From contig NZ_BQHI01000004.1 in the NCBI RefSeq assembly GCF_021603585.1, forward strand, positions 124,001 to 188,000: a stretch of DNA of 64,000 bases, written 5' to 3'. The translations under genes were made by a program, and so were the position numbers. This stretch comes from Pseudomonas sputi (GTDB taxonomy: Bacteria > Pseudomonadota > Gammaproteobacteria > Pseudomonadales > Pseudomonadaceae). A model generated the notes under the pieces. The model had not been told where the DNA came from. It worked only from the letters and a program-made list of their open reading frames with translations, and searched no databases. Position 1 is the first letter of the stretch; each line of letters opens with the position of its first letter. This document shows positions 1 through 8,477 of this stretch, piece by piece.

Positions 1-459
1 CATCGGGCCGAAATGCTGTTCCAGCGGAATGCCCAGACCCAGCAGCAGTTCACCGGCGCGGGATTCGGCAGTGTAGCCGTCCATCTCCGCGAAATCGGTT
101 TCCAGCTCGGCCACGGCCATGCCGTCTTCTTCGCTCATTTCCGGCAGCGAGTAGATGCGGTCGCGCTCGGCCTTGACCTTCCACAGCTCTTCGTGACCCA
201 TGATCACGGTGTCGATCACCGTGAATTCTTCGTAGGCGAACTGATCCTGGCGCAATTTACCCAAGCGTACGTTTGGCTCGAGCATGACCTGGCCGCCGGA
301 CGGCTCGAGGTCGCCGCCGAGGATCTTCATGAAGGTCGACTTGCCGCAACCGTTGGCGCCGATCAGGCCGTAGCGGTTGCCGCCGTTGAATTTGACCGAA
401 ACGTTTTCAAACAGCGGCTTGGCGCCGAACTGCATGGTGATGTTAGCTGTAGAAATCAA
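1..459 (-). CDS. ybiT: ABC-F family ATPase YbiT-like, N-terminal part (runs off the left edge)
   Basis: Soluble ABC-F protein; members of this family bind the ribosome or act in translation rather than transport. The 153 visible codons begin [19 protein letters not shown] and contain the Walker [10 protein letters not shown] at about residues 34-42, followed by the [14 protein letters not shown] and ALPEMSEED-type segments that match E. coli YbiT closely from memory. The start is taken as TTG at 459 because AGGA lies about 7 bases before it; an in-frame ATG at 435 is the alternative. The rest of the first ATPase domain, the linker and the second ATPase domain lie outside the window. Confidence 0.9.
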   Translation of the reverse strand, partial: MISTANITMQFGAKPLFENVSVKFNGGNRYGLIGANGCGKSTFMKILGGDLEPSGGQVMLEPNVRLGKLRQDQFAYEEFTVIDTVIMGHEELWKVKAERDRIYSLPEMSEEDGMAVAELETDFAEMDGYTAESRAGELLLGLGIPLEQHFGPM

Positions 460-849
460 AGGTTTTTCCTGCGAAGCGTGCTGAGTAGCGAGGGTGCAGC
501 CGGAGCGCTTGGCCCGAGTCGAAGTGCGCTGAGGCGGGACAATCCCGTCATCAACCAAGGGGGCGCGTAAAGTTTGGCGGCGATTGTACTGGTCTGGCTC
601 TTTAAACGATAGGGCGGTGACATCCCGATTGCCGTTTGGCGCAATCGCAGGACAGTTTTTCACAGATGAGTGTTCACTATTGGTTACAAACTGTGGCTAA
701 AATGCCATCCATTCACCCAATGCCTTGTCCGGCATGGGCTCAAGGATGCGCCACCGGGACGTTTTTTTTATTTCAGACCACTGCCACAGACCTTGGGCCA
801 CCGCCCGAAAGGCCCGCAGTTTGTTCACTTCTGACGTGTGACGATTTCC
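460..849. other. Intergenic region between divergent ybiT and lpxO
   Basis: About 390 bases with no convincing gene; the frames crossing it look like chance openings. It must hold the promoters of both flanking genes. On the plus strand an extended -10-like element (TGTGGCTAAAAT, about 691-702) can be seen, but I find no well-spaced -35 partner, and no clear PhoP-type direct repeat although lpxO is PhoP-controlled in Salmonella. A small hairpin (gcgggac/gtcccgt-like) lies near 531-550. Confidence 0.4.
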
Positions 850-1749
850 GTGAAACTCATCATTGCCGCTGTATATGTCATTTCCATTGCATACGTTCAC
901 CTGCGCGGTCGCGTACGCCACAAACTCGGTCGTCAATTGAGTGATCACTCTTCGTTCCTGGCACCGATCAACTGCTTCCTTTATCTGTTCTCGAAAAAAC
1001 CCAACACGCCGTATCTGGATCCGAAGGACTTCCCCGATCTGAGCCCGTTGCAGACGCATTGGGAAGAAATCCGTGAGGAAGGCCGTAACCTGCTGCGCGC
1101 CGGCGAAATCAAGCGCTCGAACCAGTACGACGATGTCGGTTTCAACTCGTTCTTCAAGACCGGCTGGAAGCGTTTCTACCTGAAGTGGTACGGCGACAGC
1201 CACCCGTCGGCGCTGCAATTGTGCCCGCGCACCACCGAGTTGGTGCAGAGCATCGGATCGATCAAGGCCGCGATGTTCGCCGAGTTGCCGCCGGGTTCGA
1301 AACTGGTGCGTCACCGCGATCCGTATGCCGGGTCGTACCGTTATCACCTGGGCCTGGAAACGCCGAACGATGCCGGTTGCTACATCAACGTCGATGGCGA
1401 GAACTATCACTGGCGTGATGGCGAAGCGGTGATGTTCGACGAGACGTTCATTCATTACGCAGAAAACACCACCGACCAGAACCGTATCATCCTGTTCTGC
1501 GACGTCGAGCGTCCGATGAAGTATCGCTGGGCGGCGGCGTTCAACGGCTGGTTCAGCCGCACCGTGATGTCGGCGGCAGGTGCACCGAACGATGCGGGTG
1601 ACCGCACCGGCGGTATCAACCGGTTGTTTACCAAGATCTACAAGATTCGCTTGCGTGGCAAAGAGCTGAAAAAGCGCAATCGCAAGCTCTACTACATGGA
1701 AAAATGGGCGATCTTCGGCGGTCTGCTGGCGATCTTCATTCTGATCTGA
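850..1749 (+). CDS. lpxO: Lipid A 2-hydroxylase LpxO (Fe(II)/2-oxoglutarate dioxygenase)
   Basis: Predicted to hydroxylate a secondary acyl chain of lipid A at the inner membrane, using O2 and 2-oxoglutarate. The 299-residue product has an N-terminal hydrophobic anchor (KLIIAAVYVISIAYVHL), an aspartyl/asparaginyl-hydroxylase-like core with the iron-binding HRD motif (LVRHRDPYAG, about residues 152-161) and a later conserved histidine in MFDETFIHYAEN, then a C-terminal hydrophobic segment (WAIFGGLLAIFILI). Length and both membrane segments fit LpxO. GTG at 850 gives the family's usual N-terminus; GTG at 838 is also in frame and neither has a strong ribosome site. It is monocistronic and ends at a hairpin shared with ku. 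Confidence 0.9.
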   Translation: MKLIIAAVYVISIAYVHLRGRVRHKLGRQLSDHSSFLAPINCFLYLFSKKPNTPYLDPKDFPDLSPLQTHWEEIREEGRNLLRAGEIKRSNQYDDVGFNSFFKTGWKRFYLKWYGDSHPSALQLCPRTTELVQSIGSIKAAMFAELPPGSKLVRHRDPYAGSYRYHLGLETPNDAGCYINVDGENYHWRDGEAVMFDETFIHYAENTTDQNRIILFCDVERPMKYRWAAAFNGWFSRTVMSAAGAPNDAGDRTGGINRLFTKIYKIRLRGKELKKRNRKLYYMEKWAIFGGLLAIFILI

Positions 1750-1750
1750 C

Positions 1751-1786
1751 AAATCGGGCGACTGTTGAGAGACAGTCGCCCGATTT
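1751..1786. terminator. Bidirectional terminator between lpxO and ku
   Basis: A perfect 15-bp inverted repeat (aaatcgggcgactgt / acagtcgcccgattt) with a 6-base loop lies 1 base after the lpxO stop and 5 bases before the ku stop on the other strand. The A and T runs at the stem ends are short (three each). The position between convergent genes supports a shared rho-independent terminator. Confidence 0.8.
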
Positions 1787-1791
1787 CATGT

Positions 1792-2652
1792 TCATGAGGC
1801 TTTTTTGCTCTTCTTCGCCGGTGTTGCCTTGCTGGCGGTCTTCTTGGCAGGTTTGGCCGGGGCTTTCCCGCCAAGGCTGCGCTTGAGCAGTTCGGTCAGG
1901 TCGATAACATCTGCCGATTTACGCTCTTCTTCAGCGGAAACGGTTTCAACGTCTTCGATCTTGCCTTCATGGGCCTTCTTGTCCACCAACGCCATGATCT
2001 TGTTTTCAAATTCGTCGTTGTAGTCCTCGGGCGTCCAGTCCGCTGTCATGTCTTCCACCAGCCGTTTGGCCATGTCCAGTTCGCCCTTGGCCAGTTGCGG
2101 CTTGGTCACTTCGCTGCCCAGCGCCAGTTCGTCCAGGCTGCGCACTTCCTGCGGCCAGCGCAGCTTCACCAGCACCAGCGCCGATTCCAGGGGCATCAAC
2201 GCCGCCAGGTATTGGCGCGTGTGTAACACCACTCGGGCGAGGGCGACCTTCTGTGTTTTGCTCAGGGTTTCACGCAGCAGGGCGTAGACCTTGCCGCCGC
2301 GCTTGTCCGGGGCCAGGTAATAGGGCGTGTCGATGTTCTGCAGCGGAATCTGTTCACTGTCGACGAAGGCGAAGATGTCGATGGTCTGGGTCGAGACCGG
2401 GTGCGCCGAACGGATCTCTTCCTCGCTGAGCACCACATAGCGGCCCTTTTCGAACTGCACACCTTTGACGATGTGCTCCTTGGTGACTTCCTTGCCGGTG
2501 ACCTTGTTGACTCGTTTATAGCCGACCGGGTCCATGCTGCGGCTGTCGAGCCAGTCAAAGTCCACGCCCTGGGACGACGTCGCCGAGACCAGCGCCACAG
2601 GGATGTGCACCAGACCGAAACTGATTGCGCCTTTCCAGATTGCCCGAGCCAT
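1792..2652 (-). CDS. ku: Ku protein, non-homologous end-joining
   Basis: Bacterial Ku forms a homodimeric ring that binds DNA ends and recruits ligase LigD. The 286-residue product starts MARAIWKGAISFGLVHIPV, the hallmark N-terminus of bacterial Ku, and carries the conserved PYYLAPDK segment and a core ending near residue 260. The last 25 or so residues are a Lys/Ala/Pro tail (GGKAPAKPAKKTASKATPAKK), as seen in extended Ku proteins where it helps DNA binding. ligD is not next to it: the neighbours are lpxO (convergent) and an unrelated secreted protein. A ribosome site (GGAGAACAGC) precedes the ATG. Confidence 0.95.
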   Translation of the reverse strand: MARAIWKGAISFGLVHIPVALVSATSSQGVDFDWLDSRSMDPVGYKRVNKVTGKEVTKEHIVKGVQFEKGRYVVLSEEEIRSAHPVSTQTIDIFAFVDSEQIPLQNIDTPYYLAPDKRGGKVYALLRETLSKTQKVALARVVLHTRQYLAALMPLESALVLVKLRWPQEVRSLDELALGSEVTKPQLAKGELDMAKRLVEDMTADWTPEDYNDEFENKIMALVDKKAHEGKIEDVETVSAEEERKSADVIDLTELLKRSLGGKAPAKPAKKTASKATPAKKSKKAS

Positions 2653-2844
2653 GTGCTGTTCTCCGAGTGATGTTCGGGTGACCCGTGGCCCGGCTTAAAA
2701 GTTTCCGTTGTTTGCGGGGGCTGGGGTAAACGGCAGGTCAAGCCGTGTTACATCTTGTTTAGCGGTGACGGGTTAACAAATCCGAACCCACGGCGTAGCG
2801 TGGACTCGAAGGCTCTAGTCCCTGCGCACCGAAAGAGGCCGTTC

Positions 2845-3186
2845 ATGAACCGTTTCCTGCTTGGCATTGCGTTGCTCGCCCTGACTGGCGGGCTGGTTCA
2901 CGCCGATGGCGCAATAACCCATACATCGCTGTTGCTGGCACAAAGTCCGACCGGCAACAGCAACAATCCCTACAACAGCCCGATCCGCCGGGCGAACCCC
3001 AACAGCATGCAGGGCACCCAGCCCGGCACTCCATCCGTTCGCGGGCCTAACACGGTGCCCGTGCCACGCCCGCCGACCCTGGATAATCGCGGTATCGGCA
3101 ATGGTCAGCCGCTGCGCTCGGTCCCGAGCACGCCACCGACCTTCATTCCCAACCCTCCAGCCCGTGACAGCGGGAGCAACCGTTGA
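2845..3186 (+). CDS. Small secreted Pro/Asn-rich protein, unknown function
   Basis: The 113-residue product begins with a signal peptide (MNRFLLGIALLALTGGLVHA, likely cleavage after HA at 20-21) followed by a low-complexity stretch rich in Pro, Asn, Ser and Gly (NSNNPYNSPIRRANPNS, PVPRPPTLDN, PTFIPNPPAR), with no domain I recognise. ATG at 2845 is chosen because GAAAGAGG lies 6 bases before it and the signal peptide starts there; a longer in-frame extension upstream looks non-coding. The PQQ dehydrogenase follows 50 bases later on the same strand, so co-transcription is possible. Probably periplasmic or surface-exposed. Confidence 0.75.
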   Translation: MNRFLLGIALLALTGGLVHADGAITHTSLLLAQSPTGNSNNPYNSPIRRANPNSMQGTQPGTPSVRGPNTVPVPRPPTLDNRGIGNGQPLRSVPSTPPTFIPNPPARDSGSNR

Positions 3187-3236
3187 ATGGCAGAACCGCT
3201 TCTGTCAGCCCTTCACACGAACAAAAGGAATCGTGC

Positions 3237-4382
3237 ATGTTGCGTAAAACCCTTCTGGCCGGCCTGTGTGCCAGTGCACTGATCGCCACGCCGGCGTTCG
3301 CCGCCGCTCCCAAGGAACTGCAAAGCGAGCAGGGCACCCTTGAAGTCACAACGATTACCCAGGGCCTCGAGCACCCCTGGGCCCTGGCCTTCCTTCCTGA
3401 TCGCCAGGGCATGCTGGTGACCGAACGCCCCGGCAACCTGCGTGTGGTGGATGCTGCCGGCAAACTGTCCGCGCCGATCACCGGTGTGCCGGACGTCTGG
3501 GCCAAGGGCCAGGGCGGATTGCTCGACGTGGTGCTGTCACCGGATTTCAAACAGGATCGCCTCGTGTACCTGTCCTACGCCGAGGGCGGCGGTGCGGGTG
3601 ACAAGGCCGGAACGGCGGTGGGGCGCGGGCGTCTGTCGGACGACCTGAAAACCCTGAAGGACTTCAATGTGATCTTCCGCCAGGAGCCGAAACTGTCGGT
3701 CGGCAATCACTTCGGCTCGCGGCTGGTGTTTGACCGGGACGGTTATCTGTTCATCACCCTGGGCGAGAACAACGACCGCCCGACCGCGCAGGATCTGGAC
3801 AAGCTGCAAGGCAAGGTCGTGCGCCTCTACCCCGATGGCAAAGTACCCGATGACAACCCCTTTGTCGGCCAGTCCGGCGTACGTCCGGAGATCTGGTCCT
3901 ACGGTCACCGCAATCCCCAGGGCGCCGCGCTCAATCCATGGACCGGCACCGTGTGGGAAAACGAGCACGGCCCGCGCGGTGGCGATGAAGTGAACATCAT
4001 CGAACGCGGCAAGAACTACGGCTGGCCGCTGGCGACCCACGGCATCAACTACTCCATGCAACCGATCCCGGAAGCCAAGGGCAAGACCGCCGAAGGCACG
4101 GTCGGGCCGCACCATGTCTGGGAAAAATCCCCGGGTGTCACCGGCATGGCTTTTTACGATGCCGATCGATTCAAGCCGTGGCAGCACAATCTGTTCATCG
4201 GTGCGCTGGTGACGCAGGAGCTGATCCGCTTGCAGTTCGACGGCGACAAGGTGGTGCATGAAGAACGCTTGCTGGGCGAACTGAAACAGCGGATCCGTGA
4301 TGTACGTCAGGGGCCGGACGGCTACCTGTATGTGCTGACGGATGAGTCCGACGGTTCGCTGTACAAGGTCGGACTCAAGTAG
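3237..4382 (+). CDS. PQQ-dependent periplasmic sugar dehydrogenase (Asd/YliI type)
   Basis: A soluble periplasmic aldose dehydrogenase of the GSDH/YliI family: PQQ-bound oxidation of sugars with electrons passed to the respiratory chain. The 381-residue product has a clear signal peptide (MLRKTLLAGLCASALIATPAFA) and beta-propeller motifs typical of the family: GLEHPWALAFLPD, KGQGGLLDVVLSPDF, GNHFGSRLVFDRDGYLFITLGE, WSYGHRNPQG and NEHGPRGGDEVN. AAAAGGA sits 8 bases before ATG 3237; an upstream ATG at 3187 has no signal sequence. The gene converges with the GNAT/C39 gene 6 bases downstream. The substrate cannot be told from sequence. Confidence 0.9.
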   Translation: MLRKTLLAGLCASALIATPAFAAAPKELQSEQGTLEVTTITQGLEHPWALAFLPDRQGMLVTERPGNLRVVDAAGKLSAPITGVPDVWAKGQGGLLDVVLSPDFKQDRLVYLSYAEGGGAGDKAGTAVGRGRLSDDLKTLKDFNVIFRQEPKLSVGNHFGSRLVFDRDGYLFITLGENNDRPTAQDLDKLQGKVVRLYPDGKVPDDNPFVGQSGVRPEIWSYGHRNPQGAALNPWTGTVWENEHGPRGGDEVNIIERGKNYGWPLATHGINYSMQPIPEAKGKTAEGTVGPHHVWEKSPGVTGMAFYDADRFKPWQHNLFIGALVTQELIRLQFDGDKVVHEERLLGELKQRIRDVRQGPDGYLYVLTDESDGSLYKVGLK

Positions 4383-4388
4383 TCCCGT

Positions 4389-5492
4389 TCATGCGGGTGA
4401 GCGGGCGTAGAGCACCACCGCCGCCCGCAATTTGCCACGACCGAAGCGGCACATTTTCTCGAACTCCCCATGGCTGACCGGCACGTGCTGGCAGTCCATG
4501 GGCTGACGGTGCTGACTGTGGTCGACGTCCGGGTCGTGCAGGTAGACGAAGTCTTCATCGCAGTCGGTGACGATCACCCAGTGCGGTGATTTGGAGCGGG
4601 TCAGGCGATAGCTGCTGATCAGCACCAGCGGTTGACCACCGTTGGCCAGCAGCGCGGGTAAATCCAGCGTTACGCCAATGGATTGATCGACATCGGTGTC
4701 GTTCAGTTGCGCCATGAACTCGTCGTGCACCAGGCGCATGACGTCTTTTTTATGCGCATCACGCACACCGTCGAGAAACAGCGGCCCGGTCATGCTCAGT
4801 TGCAAACGTACGTTGAAACCCCGGCGCCACGCCGCCAGTGCAAGGCCCTGCGGGCTGCAACCACCATGGCCGGCCGTCATGAACACCGTGGTTGCCTCAC
4901 GCCACAACTGCAATTCCTCGCGCCGTTCCAGCAAACGATCGGCGTGCAACGCGCCCATGGCCATCAGCAAGCAGGCTGGGCCGCAGGTGAAATCGGTGGT
5001 TTGTCGGTAATAGGGGACTTTGATGTTGCGCGAATCGCGGTGCTGGAGAATCCGTTTCTCCAGGCGCAGCGCGTCAGCGTGATCCTCGTAGTAGTCATGG
5101 ATCAGCGCAAAGCGCCGGTAGCCGTTGCGCTCGTACAGTGCGATGGCGGCAGGATTGTCGGTGCGCACTTCCAGCCGCAGGTAAGCGCAGTCGTGCTCGA
5201 GCGCACAGGCCTCGATCCGATGCAGCAATTGCTTGCCCAGACCACCGCCGCGCGCCTCGGGGGCAATCGCAATGGAATACAGACGGGCTAGCGAGGTGCC
5301 GCGATGAAACAGCACCAGCGCATAACCGGCCAGTTGGCCCTCGCGTTCGGCCACCCACAATTGCCCGTGGGCCCGGGTGATCATCCATTGGAAACTGCGG
5401 CGGGTGAGCCGGTCCGTGGTAAAACAGTGCATTTCCAGCGTCAGCAACGCGGGCAAATCATCAACGACCGCCAGGCGAAAAACAGCATTCAT
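4389..5492 (-). CDS. GNAT acetyltransferase fused to a C39-like cysteine peptidase
   Basis: A two-domain protein of 367 residues. Residues 1-150 form a RimI-like GNAT domain with the acetyl-CoA loop at RGGGLG (81-86) and a TDNPAAIALYERNGY motif. Residues 157-360 form a papain-like C39 domain: Gln164 and Cys170 in YYRQTTDFTCGPA, and a catalytic His/Asp pair in PHWVIVTDCDEDFVYLHDPD. It has no signal peptide and no ABC transporter domain, so it is not a bacteriocin exporter. It is divergent from the RimK-like ligase 92 bases away. Comparative work on ATP-grasp amidoligases has linked RimK, GNAT and peptidase genes as a peptide-modification unit. ATG at 5492 follows a GGTGG ribosome site. Confidence 0.85.
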   Translation of the reverse strand: MNAVFRLAVVDDLPALLTLEMHCFTTDRLTRRSFQWMITRAHGQLWVAEREGQLAGYALVLFHRGTSLARLYSIAIAPEARGGGLGKQLLHRIEACALEHDCAYLRLEVRTDNPAAIALYERNGYRRFALIHDYYEDHADALRLEKRILQHRDSRNIKVPYYRQTTDFTCGPACLLMAMGALHADRLLERREELQLWREATTVFMTAGHGGCSPQGLALAAWRRGFNVRLQLSMTGPLFLDGVRDAHKKDVMRLVHDEFMAQLNDTDVDQSIGVTLDLPALLANGGQPLVLISSYRLTRSKSPHWVIVTDCDEDFVYLHDPDVDHSQHRQPMDCQHVPVSHGEFEKMCRFGRGKLRAAVVLYARSPA

Positions 5493-5584
5493 ATGACCAC
5501 CGTAAAAGTTGCGTAACGAAACGGGACTTTCGAAAAACTTCGTGCTTAATAGAAAAGGTCTTGTTCTCCAACGGATCAATTTCT

Positions 5585-7159
5585 ATGTCAGCGGTACAGG
5601 GTCATTGGCGCGAAGTATCCAGTCAAAGTTTGCCACCGGCAACTTATTTAAAACCGCAGATCAGAACATCCAGTCAAGTGTTGATCATCGTCGAACGCAA
5701 GGAAGACTGGGCCTCGTACTTCCCCAGCGAAGACATCCTGACGGCCCAGGAATACCTCGAACAACCACCCGACAGCGAGCCGGGAAAACGGGTGCAGGTA
5801 ATCAATCTGTGCCGCAGCTACAAGTACCTGGGCCACGGCTACTACTGCTCACTGCTGGCTGAAGCCCGGGGGCACAAGGTGATTCCTTCGGTGCGCACCA
5901 TCAGCGAATTGACCCGAAAATCCCTTTACGGCCTGGCACTGGATGACCTGGATAAAACCCTGGAAAAAGCCCTCAACCATCATCTCTACAGCGACACCGA
6001 AGGTTTCACCCTGACACTTTATTTCGGCACAACGCATATCGAGCCGTTGCAGGATCTGGCCCGACAATTGTTTGAAGTGTTTCCGTGTCCGATTCTGTTA
6101 GTTGAGTTTCGTCGAACTAACGGCTGGCACATCGAAGGTATAAAGTCCGGCGCCTTGCATAAGTTGCGCGACGATCAGGAAGATCAGTTCGCCAATGCGC
6201 TGGACGGCTTCAGTCGCAAAATCTGGCGTGTTCCGCGTTCGCCGCAAGTGGCGCGTTATGACCTGGCGATCCTGCATGATCCGCAGGAAGCCTTGCCACC
6301 GTCCAACGCCCGCGCACTGGAGAACTTTGTGCGGGTCGGCAAGGGCATGGGCATCGATGTCGAGCTGATCGAACGCAAGGACTACGCAAGGCTGGCCGAG
6401 TACGACGGCTTGCTGATTCGCGAGACCACCAGTGTCGACAACCACACTTACCGTTTCGCCAAAAAGGCCGAAAGCGAAGGGCTGGTGGTGATGGACGACC
6501 CGACGTCGATCCTGCGCTGCACCAACAAGGTCTACCTGACCGATCTGCTCAACAGCCATCAACTGGGCATGCCGGCCACGGAAATTCTCTACAAGGAGCG
6601 GCCCGAAGACTTTGAGCGGGTTGGCGAGCGCCTGGGTTTTCCGTTGGTGCTGAAGATCCCGGATGGCTGTTTCTCCCGAGGCGTGATCAAGGTCGAGAGC
6701 CAACAGGCTTTGCTGGAGGCCACCGCTGAACTGTTCGAACACTCGGTGCTGTTGCTGGCTCAGGAGTTCTTCTACACCGAGTACGACTGGCGCATCGGCG
6801 TGCTCAACCGCAAACCGATCTTTGCCTGCCAGTACTTCATGTCCAAGGGCCATTGGCAGATCTACAACCACAAAGCCAAGGGCCAGGACGTCAACGGCGA
6901 ATGCCGCACGCTGGCGATCCACGAGGCGCCGCGCGCGGTGGTGGAACTGGCGGTGAAGACCGCTAACCTGATCGGCGACGGCTTGTATGGCGTCGATCTG
7001 AAACAGGCCGGCGACAAAGTGGTGGTGATTGAGGTCAACGACAACCCGAACCTCGACGCCGGCATCGAAGACGCCTACCTGCAAGACGATCTGTATTCGC
7101 TGGTGCTGGAGGAGTTCGTGCGCCGTCTGGAGCTCAAACGTCGTGGCCAGGCCTGGTAA
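5585..7159 (+). CDS. RimK-like ATP-grasp ligase with long N-terminal domain
   Basis: ATP-grasp enzymes of this class join an amino acid (often glutamate) to a carboxylate of a peptide or protein. The 524-residue product has a RimK-associated N-terminal region (INLCRSYKYLGHGYYCSLLAEARG), and a C-terminal ATP-grasp domain: KIPDGCFSRGVIKV as the nucleotide loop, GVDLKQAGDKVVVIEVNDNPNLDAGIED as the metal-binding end. It is roughly 220 residues longer than E. coli RimK, so it is unlikely to modify ribosomal protein S6 in the same way. ATG at 5585 is preferred (ACGGA 9 bases upstream) over TTG at 5561. The CorA-like gene follows after 7 bases, indicating an operon. Confidence 0.87.
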   Translation: MSAVQGHWREVSSQSLPPATYLKPQIRTSSQVLIIVERKEDWASYFPSEDILTAQEYLEQPPDSEPGKRVQVINLCRSYKYLGHGYYCSLLAEARGHKVIPSVRTISELTRKSLYGLALDDLDKTLEKALNHHLYSDTEGFTLTLYFGTTHIEPLQDLARQLFEVFPCPILLVEFRRTNGWHIEGIKSGALHKLRDDQEDQFANALDGFSRKIWRVPRSPQVARYDLAILHDPQEALPPSNARALENFVRVGKGMGIDVELIERKDYARLAEYDGLLIRETTSVDNHTYRFAKKAESEGLVVMDDPTSILRCTNKVYLTDLLNSHQLGMPATEILYKERPEDFERVGERLGFPLVLKIPDGCFSRGVIKVESQQALLEATAELFEHSVLLLAQEFFYTEYDWRIGVLNRKPIFACQYFMSKGHWQIYNHKAKGQDVNGECRTLAIHEAPRAVVELAVKTANLIGDGLYGVDLKQAGDKVVVIEVNDNPNLDAGIEDAYLQDDLYSLVLEEFVRRLELKRRGQAW

Positions 7160-7166
7160 CCGGCCG

Positions 7167-8090
7167 ATGATCAACAGCTTTGCACTGAGCCACGGCGGGT
7201 TGCAGCGGGTCGAGCGGCTGGACGCCGAAGTCATGCTGTTCAGCAATCCCGACGCCGCCGAGCGCGACTTGCTGCACAGTCACTTTAAACTCGATGAACA
7301 TGCGCTGGCCTCGGCACTCGACCCGGACGAGGTGTCACGGATCGAGTTTCACCCCGACCACTTGTTTCTGATCTGGAAACGTCCGGAGAACTATTCCGGG
7401 GGTGGCAGCCTGGCGTTCGAGGTGTCGTCCTGCGGTTTGCTGTTTTCGCCGAGCCAGTTGCTGGTCATCGCCACCGACGACACGCCGTTGCACGGTATCG
7501 GTACACGTCAGCCACTGAACACACCGCTGGATGTGTTGCTGGACTTGCTGTTCAACAACATCCATCACTACCTAGGGCACTTGAAGGTGATCAAACTGGT
7601 CGCCCGGGAGTTGCAGCAGAAATTCAACGCCTCGATGCAGAACCAGCACCTGGTGCAGATGTTCAACCTCAGCGAAAGCCTCATCTATTACATCAACGCC
7701 CTGCACAGCAACGGCGCGGTGCTCACGCGGTTGCGTAATCATGCGCAAAAACAGCATTTCGGCAGCGAAGCGATCGGCCTGATCGACGACCTGATCATCG
7801 AAAACAACCAGTGCTACAAGCAGGCGGAAATCTATTCGACGGTGTTCTCCGGGCTGATCGACGCCCGGGGCAACCTGATGAACAACAGCATGAACAACCT
7901 GCTGCGCAAACTGACGCTGATCAACGTGGTGTTCTTGCCGCTCAACCTGATTGCCAGCATCGGTGGCATGTCGGAATTCAGCATGATGACCGCCGGCACG
8001 CCGTGGTGGGTGTCGTACCCGTTATTCCTGGCGGCGATGCTGCTGGGAGCGGGGGGGATGCTGTTCGGGCTCAGGCGTCTGGCGAAATGA
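7167..8090 (+). CDS. CorA-family divalent cation transporter with a GMS variant motif
   Basis: A 307-residue CorA-like protein: N-terminal cytosolic domain (residues 1-230), a long helix (SETSEIYSTVFSGLIDARGNLMNNSMNNLLRKLT-type region near 225-255) and two C-terminal membrane segments (LINVVFLPLNLIASIGGMSEF and WWVSYPLFLAAMLLGAGGMLFG). The signature loop reads GGMSEF rather than the GMN found in Mg2+ channels of the family, so ion selectivity may differ. It starts 7 bases after the RimK-like stop and so is probably co-transcribed. Its 3' end overlaps the convergent small membrane gene by 20 bases. Confidence 0.85.
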   Translation: MINSFALSHGGLQRVERLDAEVMLFSNPDAAERDLLHSHFKLDEHALASALDPDEVSRIEFHPDHLFLIWKRPENYSGGGSLAFEVSSCGLLFSPSQLLVIATDDTPLHGIGTRQPLNTPLDVLLDLLFNNIHHYLGHLKVIKLVARELQQKFNASMQNQHLVQMFNLSESLIYYINALHSNGAVLTRLRNHAQKQHFGSEAIGLIDDLIIENNQCYKQAEIYSTVFSGLIDARGNLMNNSMNNLLRKLTLINVVFLPLNLIASIGGMSEFSMMTAGTPWWVSYPLFLAAMLLGAGGMLFGLRRLAK

Positions 8091-8409
8091 CCGGGGCCGG
8101 GCGTTTGCGATCCTGCAGACCCCGGACCACCAGGTACAGCAGCGGCCCGACGGACACAAACACCGCCGTCAGCAACAGATACGGCACCACTGACCAGCCC
8201 GACTGCCCACGCTTGCGCGCATCCTTGTACATCCAGACGCCCGCCAGCGTTGCCAGCAGATAGAGATCGATCACCACTTGCGCGGTATCCGGCCGCGACA
8301 TCAGGCTGATGCCGAAGTCGATCAGCGACTGTTCGGCCTGAAGCATCACGGAAACGGTATAACCGCTGAAGGCGATCAACGCGGTGAGGGGCAGGGCGAC
8401 GGACATCAT
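8071..8409 (-). CDS. Small three-helix membrane protein, DUF2834-like
   Basis: A 112-residue inner-membrane protein with three hydrophobic segments: residues about 2-22 (MSVALPLTALIAFSGYTV), 45-62 (VVIDLYLLATLAGVWMY) and 76-96 (VVPYLLLTAVFVSVGPLLYLV). The polar loop YKDARKRGQSGW lies between the second and third. The pattern recalls the DUF2834 family; no function is known. AAGGAAGGAA ends 5 bases before ATG 8409, a very strong ribosome site. A longer reading in the same frame upstream has non-coding character. Confidence 0.75.
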   Translation of the reverse strand: MMSVALPLTALIAFSGYTVSVMLQAEQSLIDFGISLMSRPDTAQVVIDLYLLATLAGVWMYKDARKRGQSGWSVVPYLLLTAVFVSVGPLLYLVVRGLQDRKRPAPVISPDA

Positions 8410-8477
8410 TGGGTTCCTTCCTTGGTCAGATGACTCGGATTTCCCGGCAGCAGCAGTTGCCAACGGACTTGAAGCGC

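Noticed and set aside
650-720. PhoP-type box upstream of lpxO
   Set aside because: GGTTAC and GGCTAA are present but the spacing is wrong for the (T/G)GTTTA-N5-(T/G)GTTTA arrangement.
697-1752. Open minus-strand frame opposite lpxO
   Set aside because: It lies over the lpxO gene and its promoter; the lpxO product has clear family motifs, this one none.
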